DNA of 64,000 nt from Thermodesulfovibrio sp. Lineage in GTDB: Bacteria > Nitrospirota > Thermodesulfovibrionia > Thermodesulfovibrionales > Thermodesulfovibrionaceae. Below are positions 9,597-18,146 of the stretch, in pieces (the first letter of the stretch is position 1; each line of letters begins with the position of its first letter). The stretch is taken from contig JANXBK010000003.1 in the NCBI GenBank assembly GCA_025057595.1, positions 1 through 64,000 on the forward strand. Direction: 5' to 3'. The notes below the pieces were generated by a model that was given only the letters and a program-made list of their open reading frames with translations, searched no databases and was not told the DNA's origin. Both the position numbers and the translations under genes were made by a program.

Positions 9597-10395
9597 TAAT
9601 ACCTAAAACATCTGCCATCTCATATAAACCTGCAGGTTTGCCACTTAGCCATAGCACAGCCCGTAAAGCACCCCTTGCAAAAGTATCTCTACTTGAAGCT
9701 TTATGAACTATCTCAATCCTTTCTCCTAAACCACCAAATATTACAGTATGCTCACCAACTATATCTCCGGCTCTTACAGTTTGAATACCTATCTCTTTTT
9801 TAGTTCTCTCTCCGATCATTCCTTTTCGTGCATACACTGCTACTTCGTCAAAGTTTCTTCCTAGAGCATCTGCTATGACTTTTGCCATCTTTATGGCAGT
9901 TCCACTTGGTGCGTCCTTTTTCATTCTATGATGTGCTTCAATAATTTCTACATCATATTCATCACCAAGAACAACTGCGATGTCTTTTAAAACTTTAAAA
10001 AGCAAATTAACTCCAACACTCATATTTGGAGAAAGCACAACAGGAATATCTTTTGCCGCCTGTTGAATAACTTTTATCTGTTCATTGCTAAATCCTGTTG
10101 TTCCTATAACTGTAGACTTTTTATACTTTTTTACAATCTCTAAATGTTCCAAGGTTGCTTCAGGATTGGTGAAATTAACAACAACATCTGTATCATCTAT
10201 AACTTTTTCAAGGTCATCAACAATTTTTACATTTAACTGTCCAACTCCTGCTACAACTCCAGCATCTTGTCCTAATTTTGGATGGCCTTTTGCCTCAACA
10301 GCTCCAGTAAGCTTTATTTCAGGATAATCCTTTGATAAGGCAATAACTCTACTGCCCATTCTTCCTGCTGCACCACATACTGTCATTCTTATCAT
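9592..10395 (-). CDS. dapB: 4-hydroxy-tetrahydrodipicolinate reductase
   Basis: A 267-aa DapB, full length. It reduces the DapA product with NAD(P)H on the way to diaminopimelate and lysine. The N-terminal GAAGRMG motif, the GTTGFS segment and the substrate-binding and catalytic block EAHHRMKKDAPSGTA are all present. The ATG at 10395 has AAGGAGG about 7 bases upstream, which supports this start even though it lies inside the 3' end of yacG (47-bp overlap). Translational coupling with yacG is likely. Confidence 0.96.
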   Translation of the reverse strand: MIRMTVCGAAGRMGSRVIALSKDYPEIKLTGAVEAKGHPKLGQDAGVVAGVGQLNVKIVDDLEKVIDDTDVVVNFTNPEATLEHLEIVKKYKKSTVIGTTGFSNEQIKVIQQAAKDIPVVLSPNMSVGVNLLFKVLKDIAVVLGDEYDVEIIEAHHRMKKDAPSGTAIKMAKVIADALGRNFDEVAVYARKGMIGERTKKEIGIQTVRAGDIVGEHTVIFGGLGERIEIVHKASSRDTFARGALRAVLWLSGKPAGLYEMADVLGIK

Positions 10396-10567
10396 TGTTA
10401 ACCTCCTTTATTTTAATAGATTCCTCAACTTCTTCAATCTTTATTGAATATACCCCATTTAACCAATTCCATAAATCAAGTACTTTACAGGCTTTTGAAC
10501 AGAAAGGTCTCCAGGGATTATCTTTAAAAACAGTATATTTACCACAGTTAGGACAAATAACGAACAT
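10349..10567 (-). CDS. yacG: YacG-like zinc-finger protein
   Basis: A 72-aa protein with CPNCGK followed by NPWRPFCSKACKVLDLWNWLNG, the Cys4 zinc finger and NPxRPFCS signature of the YacG family. The E. coli member binds and inhibits DNA gyrase; that function here is inferred from family. The C-terminal 20 or so residues are unrelated to the family core and are encoded within the start of dapB, so the tail may be an accidental extension caused by loss of an earlier stop. Confidence 0.8.
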   Translation of the reverse strand: MFVICPNCGKYTVFKDNPWRPFCSKACKVLDLWNWLNGVYSIKIEEVEESIKIKEVNNDKNDSMWCSRKNGQ

Positions 10568-10598
10568 ATAACAAAATTTTATATCTTTACTCTAAAAT

Positions 10599-10622
10599 TT
10601 TCAATAAAGTTTTTTATTGAAA
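10599..10622. promoter_or_regulatory. perfect AT-rich inverted repeat
   Basis: TTTCAATAAA and TTTATTGAAA form a 10-bp perfect stem with a GTTT loop, between the divergent yacG and the decayed kinase gene. It could be an operator for a dimeric regulator. It lacks the GC-rich stem of a terminator. Confidence 0.4.
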
Positions 10623-10643
10623 TTTTTACAAAATAATGACCTT

Positions 10644-12544
10644 ATGTCAAGGGAAATTAAAGAGCAGTTTAAGCATATTGCTTTTTTCTATTACTCTTAC
10701 GAAGATTGGCAGAAAAGCCTTATTCCCTTAATTAAAAAAGTCTTAGAGTCGGGTGAAAAAATTATATATTTTTCTGATAAACATACATCTGAGCAGATTA
10801 TAAATTTGCTTGACATTGACTCAAAGGATGAGAAAAGCCAGATTATTTTTTTAAATAAGATTGAGCCTGACATGATAGAAAAATTGGTAGAAGTAGCTGA
10901 AAAGGCTATTTCAGATGGCTTTAAATCACTGTTTATAACTATTGATATGACATGGGCTTTACAACAAAGATTAGAAAAAATAATAGGCTTAAAACAAAGC
11001 CTTTAAAGGCAGTAGAGGTTAACACCTTCTTTTAAAACTTCTCATAATTGAAGAAAAAAGAAAAAAAGCAGATGAAATATTTCAACTAATAGAAGAAGAG
11101 CCTTATATGGGTTTTTCAATTGCTACAGATTTTCCACCAAAATTTTTGATTGCAAACAAAGGCTTTAAAGAAATTTTAGGCTCTGATGAAAAAGAGATTA
11201 ACCTAATAGAGCAAATTCATGAAACTGATAGAGATTTATTCATAAACAGTTATAACTCTATCTTAAATAGACAACAGAAAAAGATGAATGAAAGAATAAA
11301 ATTTATTAGAAAAAACAATAATTTAGTCTGCCTTAGAGTAGTTATGACACCAACAAAGTTTATGGATTTAGACTCTGTTAAAATCTGCTTTACAGATATA
11401 ACTGAAAGTTGGCTTAAAGAGCAAGAGATGGAAGAACTACAAAAGCAGCTTTTATTTGCACAAAAAATGGAGTCAATTGGTAGACTTGTTGCGGGCATTG
11501 CCCACGATTTTAATAATATATTGACTGCAATTAAAGGTTTTATCTATCTTGCTCAAATAAAAACGATAGAGGATGATCCTCTTAAAAAATATCTTGACAA
11601 TATTCAATTGGCTGCAGAAAGGGCGGAAAAACTCGTAAGACAACTTCTTGCCTTCTCAAGAAAGCAACTTTTACAGCCAAAAGCAATAAATCTTAATGAT
11701 TTAGTTAAAAATCTTACTTATAAAACTTGATCCTGATTTAGGAGTTGTAGAAGTAGATCCTTCTCAGATAGAACAAGCTATTGTAAATATTGTAGTAAAT
11801 GCAAGAGATGCTATGCCACAAGGAGGAATTCTAACTATAGAAACAAAAAATGTCTATGTTGAAGATGACTATGTAAAGAGCCATTTTGATTTTAAAAAAG
11901 GACCCTATATAATGCTTGCTATTAGCGATACAGGAGTAGGCATACCAGAAGAGATAAAGGATAAAATATTTGAACCATTTTTTACCACCAAACCTGAATC
12001 AGGCACTGGATTAGGGCTTTCAACAGTATACGGAATTGTTAAACAACATGGTGGAAATATTCATGTATACAGTGAGTTAAATAAGGGAACAACATTTAAA
12101 ATATACCTTCCACAAGTTGAAAAACCTATTGAGCAGGTCAGATTTGATGCTACCGAAGAAAAGCTCTTTAAGGGTTCTGAGACAATTCTTGTGATTGACG
12201 ACGATGATAGTGTAAGAGCTGTACTACTTGAGATGTTAAAAAAATTAGGATATAAAACCCTTGAAGCAAAAGACTATAACACTGCTTTGTTTTTGGCTCA
12301 ATTTTATGATAAAAACATTGACCTTATAATATCAGATGTGGTTTTACCTACAATGAGCGGACCGAAGTTGGTTAACAGAATTAAAAAATTTAGGCCTGAT
12401 ATAAAAGTTTTGTATATGTCAGGATATACAGATAATGTCATATCAAAACATGGAGTAATTAATAGGAAGGTAAATTTTATTCAAAAACCTTTTAGTATTT
12501 CTGAACTTTCAAGAAAAATCAGAGAAATTCTCAATAAGCAATAA
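10644..12544 (+). pseudogene. decayed MEDS-PAS histidine kinase with receiver domain
   Basis: Pieces of one hybrid sensor kinase lie in successive frames. A MEDS sensor domain starts at the ATG at 10644 and ends with MTWALQQ near 10970. Short coding-like residues (AVEVNT) sit in another frame near 11009. PAS plus HisKA lies in a third frame (11023-11730) with the H-box GIAHDFNNILTAI. HATPase (DTGVGIPEE, GTGLGLSTVYG) plus an intact receiver (VIDDDD, ISDVVLPTMSG, KPF) occupies 11729-12544. At about 11715 the helix between HisKA and the ATPase is short by roughly a dozen residues, so a deletion is likely as well as frameshifts. The MEDS domain also lacks its C-terminal part. The HATPase-receiver portion could still be translated from the ATG at 11813, but no RBS is evident. 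Confidence 0.8.
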
Positions 12545-12566
12545 GGGAGGGTCTCCCCTCCCTTTT
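12543..12566. terminator. hairpin terminator
   Basis: AAGGGAGGG pairs with CCCTCCCTT around a 4-base loop (9-bp stem), ending in a T-run. It sits right after the kinase remnant's stop and before the convergent small secreted-protein gene, and is probably active in both directions. Confidence 0.75.
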
Positions 12567-12569
12567 AAC

Positions 12570-12818
12570 TTAACAACCTTCAACTGCTTTCTTTTTCTTT
12601 GGTGCTGCCTCTTTACCTTTTTCTTTTCCGTCTTGTTTAATTGTTATTTTATCACCTACTTTGAGTTCTACAGTTATTTCTTTGCCATCAGCCTGTTTGA
12701 TTGTAATCTTATTACAATCAATTTTCGTAATAATTCCACTCACATTAGCAGCATAAGCTGAAAAGACAAAACCCCAAACAAAGGTTAAAATTAAGGCTAC
12801 TATTAAAAATTTCTTCAT
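12570..12818 (-). CDS. small secreted protein, 82 aa
   Basis: A signal peptide is clear (MKKFLIVALILTF through SAYA, cleavage after about residue 23). The mature part, about 59 aa, reads as a small beta-strand domain (VSGIITKIDCNKITIKQADGKEITVEL) resembling the OB-like DUF5666-type fold seen in many secreted proteins. It then becomes lysine-rich and ends in Cys. A GAGGGGGTGA ribosome-binding site precedes the ATG. Function unknown. It lies between a terminator and the psr-type operon and may be an independent unit. Confidence 0.75.
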   Translation of the reverse strand: MKKFLIVALILTFVWGFVFSAYAANVSGIITKIDCNKITIKQADGKEITVELKVGDKITIKQDGKEKGKEAAPKKKKAVEGC

Positions 12819-12854
12819 ACTGTCACCCCCTCTCTTTTAGGTTTTTTAATTATA

Positions 12855-13841
12855 TCAGTAATGTGATAGTTTTGTTAACTGTCCTGCATAAACTATCGCT
12901 GCTCTCAAAATAAATGAGCCTACAACTACGAGAACCGCGGCTAAATTCATTCTGAAAACTTGAGACTTTGTAAAATCACCCTGAAATCCTCCCTCAAACT
13001 CCCTTAATTCACCGATTTTAATTCTTAATGCGAGAGGTAAAAGTAAAAATATAGATATTAGTGCCAAAGAGAAAATAAAATGTTCACTCGTAAAGGAAAA
13101 GAAGGGCTTAATTGCCTTTTTGTATGGTGCGGTAGATGTATACAGACCATAAAAGAAAAGAAGAATAATCACAAGTTCTGCTACAATTAACCATATATCT
13201 ATCTTTGTAAAAAGAAATTTTATTTCTGCTTTTTTTGCAATAACAACAATCATTGCTGCACCAGAAGAAAGTGCTGATACTAAAAACAAAATGGGAAGCG
13301 TAGCATTATTCCATAAGGGTATAGCAGCAAAGGAACTTAAAAGTACACCAGTGTATATCCCTAAAAATATTCCAGCCACAAAATTCCATTTTGCGAGAGC
13401 TCTCACTTTAGAAGCAAGTTTTTCTGACAGTTTTAATAAAAACGGAAATTTTAGACGATATCTTTGTTCCTCAGGAATGACAGCTAATATGTAAAGTGCA
13501 TTTAGCAGTAAAACTATAGGAATTCCCCAAGTACCCCAAGACATAAGAGAAAGAGGCTGAAATGTTAAATAACCCCAAATAAGATTTTGTGGTTTGCCAA
13601 GGTCTAAAATTATAAATAAAGCACCTATTGCCAAAGTTATAAAGGCAATAAAGGGAGCTCTTACACACTTAGCAAGCTCTTTAACAGACTGTTTAGGAAT
13701 TCTTAAGTTAGCAATTGAAGACATCACAAGCATTCCTGCAGAAAGACCACCAAGAAACAAATAAATTATAATTCTCCAATCCCATACCTTTAAATAAGGA
13801 TGCGTTATAGCATTTAATCCTGTTATTGTTATTTCACTCAT
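12855..13841 (-). CDS. psrC: NrfD/PsrC-type membrane subunit of polysulfide/thiosulfate reductase
   Basis: A 328-aa NrfD-family integral membrane protein with about 8-9 hydrophobic segments. The start RIIIYLFLGGLSAGMLVMSS is the family's typical first helix. It would anchor the periplasmic catalytic dimer and exchange electrons with the quinone pool. It is the third gene of a psrA-psrB-psrC operon, and its ATG overlaps the psrB stop (TAATG). The substrate could be polysulfide, thiosulfate, tetrathionate or similar; the sulfur-rich context favours a sulfur compound. The symbol denotes the family, not proven specificity. Confidence 0.8.
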   Translation of the reverse strand: MSEITITGLNAITHPYLKVWDWRIIIYLFLGGLSAGMLVMSSIANLRIPKQSVKELAKCVRAPFIAFITLAIGALFIILDLGKPQNLIWGYLTFQPLSLMSWGTWGIPIVLLLNALYILAVIPEEQRYRLKFPFLLKLSEKLASKVRALAKWNFVAGIFLGIYTGVLLSSFAAIPLWNNATLPILFLVSALSSGAAMIVVIAKKAEIKFLFTKIDIWLIVAELVIILLFFYGLYTSTAPYKKAIKPFFSFTSEHFIFSLALISIFLLLPLALRIKIGELREFEGGFQGDFTKSQVFRMNLAAVLVVVGSFILRAAIVYAGQLTKLSHY

Positions 13842-14398
13842 TATAGACCTCCAGTAAAACTTCTTTTAATATAAAAGACTCGCGGTTGTGTTCCTGCAAA
13901 CTCAAGCCTCACTGAAAAATCGTGTCTTCTTAAAAGCTCAACTACTTCACTACTTAGATTATCAAGATCTCCAAATATTCTTGATTTTCCAAGACATGTT
14001 TCAACACAAGCAGGCTTTTTACCTTCCTTAAGTCTATGTTCACAGAAGGAACATTTATCTGCAAATCCTTCTGGATGGGAGTATCTGGCATCATAGGGAC
14101 ATGCTAAAATACATGCTTTACAACCTATACATTTTTTTCTGTCTATCTGAACAGTCCCATCTTTTGCTCTATGAGATGCTCTTGTTGGACAAGCATCAAT
14201 ACAAGGCGCGTTTTCACAATGATTACAAAGTTCGCTTCTTAACTCCATTCTAAGATTAGGAAATTCCCCTCTTACTTCCTCAACCACTCTAGTTCTAAAA
14301 TGTTTCTCTGGAACATTGTTTTCTTTTTTACAGGCAATCACACAAGCCATACAGCCAATGCATCTTTCAATATCTATTACCATTACGTATTTTGGCAT
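13841..14398 (-). CDS. psrB: four-cluster ferredoxin subunit, PsrB/PhsB type
   Basis: A 185-aa electron-transfer subunit with four 4Fe-4S motifs: CIGCMACVIACKKEN, CNHCENAPCIDACPTRA, CIGCKACILACPYDARY, and CSFCEHRLKEG followed by CVETC. It would carry electrons between the NrfD membrane subunit and the molybdenum subunit. It has no signal of its own, as expected for a partner co-exported with a Tat substrate. It sits 1 bp after psrA and is flanked by psrC, in the canonical order. Confidence 0.9.
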   Translation of the reverse strand: MPKYVMVIDIERCIGCMACVIACKKENNVPEKHFRTRVVEEVRGEFPNLRMELRSELCNHCENAPCIDACPTRASHRAKDGTVQIDRKKCIGCKACILACPYDARYSHPEGFADKCSFCEHRLKEGKKPACVETCLGKSRIFGDLDNLSSEVVELLRRHDFSVRLEFAGTQPRVFYIKRSFTGGL

Positions 14399-14399
14399 T

Positions 14400-16589
14400 C
14401 TAAACCTCCTTTGTTATCTTTACGAAGTTCACTCTCATTCCAACAGTTCCTGCAATCGGATCAACTGCATATCTTGTTATCAACTGCTGATCATCAGCAC
14501 CTCTTAGATATGCTCTACGGAGAAATCTTGATGTTGAGCCAAATCCGTGAACGAGATATATGCAGTCTGGTCTAATTCTTTCTGTAACCTTAGCTTTTAC
14601 TTTATTACTTTTAATGCCATCTTGATTAACTAAAACTATATACTCACCATGATTAAGTCCGATTTTTTTAGCAACCTTTGTATTTATCCATGCTACGTTT
14701 TCCTCCATAAGCTCCCATAAAGAAGGATTATTTATAGTTCTTGAAAAGGTGTGTACAGGTGCTCTTCCATAGATAAGTCTAAACCACCCCTCTGGTGGTT
14801 GCTCATGTTTTGTGTATTTTGGAATAGGATCAAAACCATGTCTTTTTAATTCTTGACTGTAAAGCTCAATCTTTCCTGAAGGTGTCTTAAATTTATAATT
14901 TTCATCTGGTAGTAGGTAGGGTTTGGAACTTTCTGGAATTTCAATATATCCTTTTTTAACAAGCTCAGAATAATCAACTCCCCAAATCTGGGCTTTTGTT
15001 TTTAAGAACTCTTCGAGCGTATTCCAGGGGAAGTAGTCCTCAAGTCCGAGTCTTTTCCCAAGTTCTTTAGCTATCCACCAACCAGGTTTTGTCTCATACA
15101 TTGGCTGAACAACAGGTTGACGAAGTGATACTCCAAGAGCTCTTTCTTTAACAACAAAAAAATCATCATGTCTTTCAAGATAAGTACATTCAGGAAGCAC
15201 AACATCTGCAAGCATTACACCATCATAAGGCATTATATCAACTGCTACAACTAAATCAAGTTTTTCTAAAGCTTTAATAGTATCTTTCTGATTAGGCATC
15301 GCCTTCATTATATTCGTTCCAGTTATAAACCATGCCTTTATTGGATATGGCTGTTCTGTGAGAGTTGCCTTTACAATAACATGTGTCAAACCCTCATCGC
15401 CTGCGAAAGGATAGTTTCCTTTATTTAGCTCTGGCTTATGCTCAGGATAGTCTTTCTCAGAAAGAAAGACTGGTTCTAGTTTCTTCTTAGGACTAAGATA
15501 TATTCCTCCTGGTCTTCCATAGGCTCCTAGGAGCGCTACAAGAATAGCAATTGCACGTTGTCTTTGAACATTGTCAGAGTACCATGCAGTATGTCTTCCT
15601 GGATGTATTAGTACATTAGGTTTATTTTTCCCTAATACCCTCGCAGTCTCAATGATAAGAGTTGCGGGAATGTCAGTTTCCTTTTCAGCCCACTGAGGTG
15701 TGTATTCTTTGACAGCCTGTGCGAGTTCATTGAAGCCTAAGGTATATCTTGCAACATAGTCTTTATCATAAAGTCCTTCATTTATAATTATATTTATCCA
15801 TGCAAGTAATATGGCCAAATCAGTTGCAGGTTTTATTGGCAACCAATATTTTGCTTTTCCAGCAGCAGTTGAAAATCTCGGATCTAAAACTATAACTGTA
15901 GCACCCTTTCCAACAGCCTCTGCAAATTCTTGACATTGCGAGTTATGGGCATTCTCACCAAGATGGCTTCCAATAAGAACAATTACTTTGCTGTTTTGTA
16001 TATCAATCCTTTCTGGATTTCCCACAGCCTCGCCAAAGGTTATTTCAAAAGCTGTATCTCTTGCTCCTCTACAAAGTGCAAAGGATGGAAAAGCAAAATT
16101 TGGTGAGCCAAAAGCTTGAAGCAGATGTATAAAATATGTTGATATACTTCCATGAGTAAGAAGAGCTATTGATTCTGGTCCATATTTTTCTTTGATTTTT
16201 TGCATTTTATCTGCTATATATCCTAATGCCTCATCCCATGAGACTTTCTTAAACTTTCCTTCTGCTTTTGCTCCTGTATTGATAAGGGGTGTTTTTAATC
16301 TGTCTTGGTCATAGAGTAACCCTATTCCTCCATGTCCTCTTGCACAAAGTTTGCCTCTTGAATTGGGATGAATTGGATTTCCATCAAGCTTAACAACCTT
16401 ACCATCAACTACCTTTGCGATAGCACCACATCTCCAAAAACACATCTCACAAGTAGTAGGAATATATTGAGGTAAAGAGACAGGTCTCTTACCGAGAGCT
16501 AAAACTGTTTTTACTACAGAATTAGTCGCTACTGCTGCACCACCCGCTGTAGCTGCAATTTTGAGAAAATCCCTTCGGCTAAGATCCAT
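14400..16589 (-). CDS. psrA: Tat-exported molybdopterin oxidoreductase, PsrA/PhsA type
   Basis: A 729-aa catalytic subunit of the DMSO-reductase superfamily. The twin-arginine signal SRRDFLKIAATAGG is at residues 4-17. The Fe-S ligands are C47, C50, C54 and C82. The molybdenum ligand is probably Cys173 in FALCRGARDT, as in polysulfide and thiosulfate reductases. Pterin-binding blocks follow (GSHLGENAHNSQ, LDPRFSTAAGKAKYW, FITGTNIMKAMPN). It probably reduces, or in reverse forms, polysulfide or thiosulfate in the periplasm. Arsenate or tetrathionate enzymes of the same superfamily are the alternatives. It is divergent from the Rieske operon. Confidence 0.88.
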   Translation of the reverse strand: MDLSRRDFLKIAATAGGAAVATNSVVKTVLALGKRPVSLPQYIPTTCEMCFWRCGAIAKVVDGKVVKLDGNPIHPNSRGKLCARGHGGIGLLYDQDRLKTPLINTGAKAEGKFKKVSWDEALGYIADKMQKIKEKYGPESIALLTHGSISTYFIHLLQAFGSPNFAFPSFALCRGARDTAFEITFGEAVGNPERIDIQNSKVIVLIGSHLGENAHNSQCQEFAEAVGKGATVIVLDPRFSTAAGKAKYWLPIKPATDLAILLAWINIIINEGLYDKDYVARYTLGFNELAQAVKEYTPQWAEKETDIPATLIIETARVLGKNKPNVLIHPGRHTAWYSDNVQRQRAIAILVALLGAYGRPGGIYLSPKKKLEPVFLSEKDYPEHKPELNKGNYPFAGDEGLTHVIVKATLTEQPYPIKAWFITGTNIMKAMPNQKDTIKALEKLDLVVAVDIMPYDGVMLADVVLPECTYLERHDDFFVVKERALGVSLRQPVVQPMYETKPGWWIAKELGKRLGLEDYFPWNTLEEFLKTKAQIWGVDYSELVKKGYIEIPESSKPYLLPDENYKFKTPSGKIELYSQELKRHGFDPIPKYTKHEQPPEGWFRLIYGRAPVHTFSRTINNPSLWELMEENVAWINTKVAKKIGLNHGEYIVLVNQDGIKSNKVKAKVTERIRPDCIYLVHGFGSTSRFLRRAYLRGADDQQLITRYAVDPIAGTVGMRVNFVKITKEV

Positions 16590-16687
16590 ACCCTCACCTC
16601 CCTTTATTTTGTTATACTAATACAAACATAAAAAAATTTACTTTGTCAACCCATTCTTTTATAGGGATTAGGGGTATAAATTGAAAC

Positions 16688-17149
16688 ATGTTAACTGATA
16701 GAAAAGTAGGCGAGGAAAGAAGGTTTTTTCTAAAAAAACTTTTTAATTTTTTATTTTTCTTAGCATCAATCTCTTTTACCTTATTGGGATTAATTGTTTT
16801 CAAGCCTTCAAATCCAAAAAGAAGAGATTATATATTCTACTCCGTACCTGAAGACAGAATACCTAATGAGGGAGTTAAAAAGGTTGATATTAAGATTGAA
16901 AACTTAAGTAAATCCTTTAAAATTTTTCTTGTTAAAAAAGATAATTCTCTCATCGCATTCTCTCCAGCTTGTACACATCTTGGTTGTTTCGTAAACTTTG
17001 ACATAAACTCTATGGAGTTTGTATGTCCTTGCCATGGAGGAAGATACGATATTGAGGGAAAAGCAGTAGCAGGACCTCCTAAAGACCCTCTCAATAGACT
17101 TCCTATTAAAATAGAGAATAAAAAAGTATATGTAGGCATAAAAATATGA
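16688..17149 (+). CDS. Rieske iron-sulfur protein
   Basis: A 153-aa membrane-anchored Rieske protein. The N-terminus carries a Tat-like ERRFFLKK and one hydrophobic helix (about 17-38). The 2Fe-2S ligands are in CTHLGC (C95, H97) and CPCHGG (C113, H116), with the disulfide cysteines C100 and C115. The GPPKDPLNRLPI proline loop is present. It is the high-potential subunit of a quinol:acceptor oxidoreductase. It overlaps the cytochrome b gene by 4 bp. No cytochrome c1, cytochrome f or other c-type haem subunit is encoded next to it. Confidence 0.95.
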   Translation: MLTDRKVGEERRFFLKKLFNFLFFLASISFTLLGLIVFKPSNPKRRDYIFYSVPEDRIPNEGVKKVDIKIENLSKSFKIFLVKKDNSLIAFSPACTHLGCFVNFDINSMEFVCPCHGGRYDIEGKAVAGPPKDPLNRLPIKIENKKVYVGIKI

Positions 17150-17790
17150 GTATCATTGATTGGTTTCTTGATAGATTCAGACTCAAAACACTTCATAGAG
17201 GCATCTTTGATAGAGATATTCCTGAGGGTATAAACTACTTTTACTGTTTTGGTGGAATTGCTTTTACTGCACTTTTAGTTTGTATTATATCTGGACTGTT
17301 TCTTTCTGTTCATTATATTCCCTCTGAAAAAGAGGCATATCAGAGCATTATAAAGATCCACGAAGAAGTTTATCTTGGAAAGCTTATCAGAGGACTACAT
17401 AAATGGTCAGCAAATGTATTGATTGTAAGTATCGTAATTCATTCAATCAGGGTTTTTATCACTAAAAGTTATCGACCACCAAGAGAGTTAAATTGGATAG
17501 TTGGTGTTTTAATTTTTGTTGTTGTAATGCTTGAGAGTTTCACAGGATATCTTCTTTTATGGGATCAAAAAGCCTACTGGGCAACTGTTGTTGGCACAAA
17601 TATAGCTGGAAGTATTCCAATTATTGGAGAAACAGTTTTACTGCTTATAAGGGGAGATTATGAAGTTACAGGAAAAACTCTCATTAGATTTTACAGTCTT
17701 CATATACTCTGGTTTCCATTAATAATGATGATTCTTCTGTGGGCTCATTTTCATATGATTAAAAGACTAGGAATCTCAAAACCTTTATGA
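17146..17790 (+). CDS. petB: cytochrome b6-type subunit
   Basis: A 214-aa N-terminal-half cytochrome b with four membrane helices. The bis-His haem ligands are H85 and H99 on helix B and H186 and H201 on helix D, with the b6-like FYSLH and HFHMIKRLGISKPL. The segment YCFGG places Cys34 where cyanobacterial b6 has the cysteine that covalently binds haem c-i, so an extra haem is likely. The split from subunit IV also follows the b6f/b6c pattern and not fused cytochrome b of bc1. It overlaps the downstream gene by 4 bp. Confidence 0.93.
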   Translation: MSIIDWFLDRFRLKTLHRGIFDRDIPEGINYFYCFGGIAFTALLVCIISGLFLSVHYIPSEKEAYQSIIKIHEEVYLGKLIRGLHKWSANVLIVSIVIHSIRVFITKSYRPPRELNWIVGVLIFVVVMLESFTGYLLLWDQKAYWATVVGTNIAGSIPIIGETVLLLIRGDYEVTGKTLIRFYSLHILWFPLIMMILLWAHFHMIKRLGISKPL

Positions 17791-18146
17791 AAAAGAAGTT
17801 TTATCCAGACTATCTTGTAGAAATACTTTTTTTTGCTATTATAACTTTTGAACTTATCCTTATACTCGCCTTTGTTTTCCCTCCTCAAATAGGCAAAGAA
17901 ATCGATTTTTTAGGCTCCTATAAACCAAGGCCAGAATGGTATTATTTGTGGCTCTTCTTTCTTCTGAGATTTTTTCCAGCAGATACAGTATTCATTGGAG
18001 GCATTTTAATACCCTTAGTTGTCTTGAGTTTTTTGATTTTTATTCCTTGGATAGATAAAAAAATCGGTTGGAGGCTAACTGCACTGATTGCTTTTGCTAT
18101 TCTTGTTTTACTTATAGTTGCAACTCTAATTGAGGGACTACTTTAG
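17787..18146 (+). CDS. petD: cytochrome b subunit IV-type protein
   Basis: A 119-aa protein with three membrane helices, equivalent to subunit IV of b6f. The PEWY quinol-oxidation motif is present as RPEWYYLWLFFLLRFFP. It completes the quinol oxidase core with the preceding cytochrome b6. There is no fused cytochrome c domain, unlike the Bacillus QcrC arrangement, so the c-type electron acceptor must be encoded elsewhere; the multihaem cytochrome at 21838 is one speculative partner. It ends 4 bp into the convergent photolyase gene. Confidence 0.92.
   Translation: MKKKFYPDYLVEILFFAIITFELILILAFVFPPQIGKEIDFLGSYKPRPEWYYLWLFFLLRFFPADTVFIGGILIPLVVLSFLIFIPWIDKKIGWRLTALIAFAILVLLIVATLIEGLL

Noticed and set aside
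16644-16649. TTGACA on the minus strand upstream of psrA as a -35 box
   Set aside because: No acceptable -10 lies 16-19 bp downstream; the nearest TAGTAT is 24 bp away.
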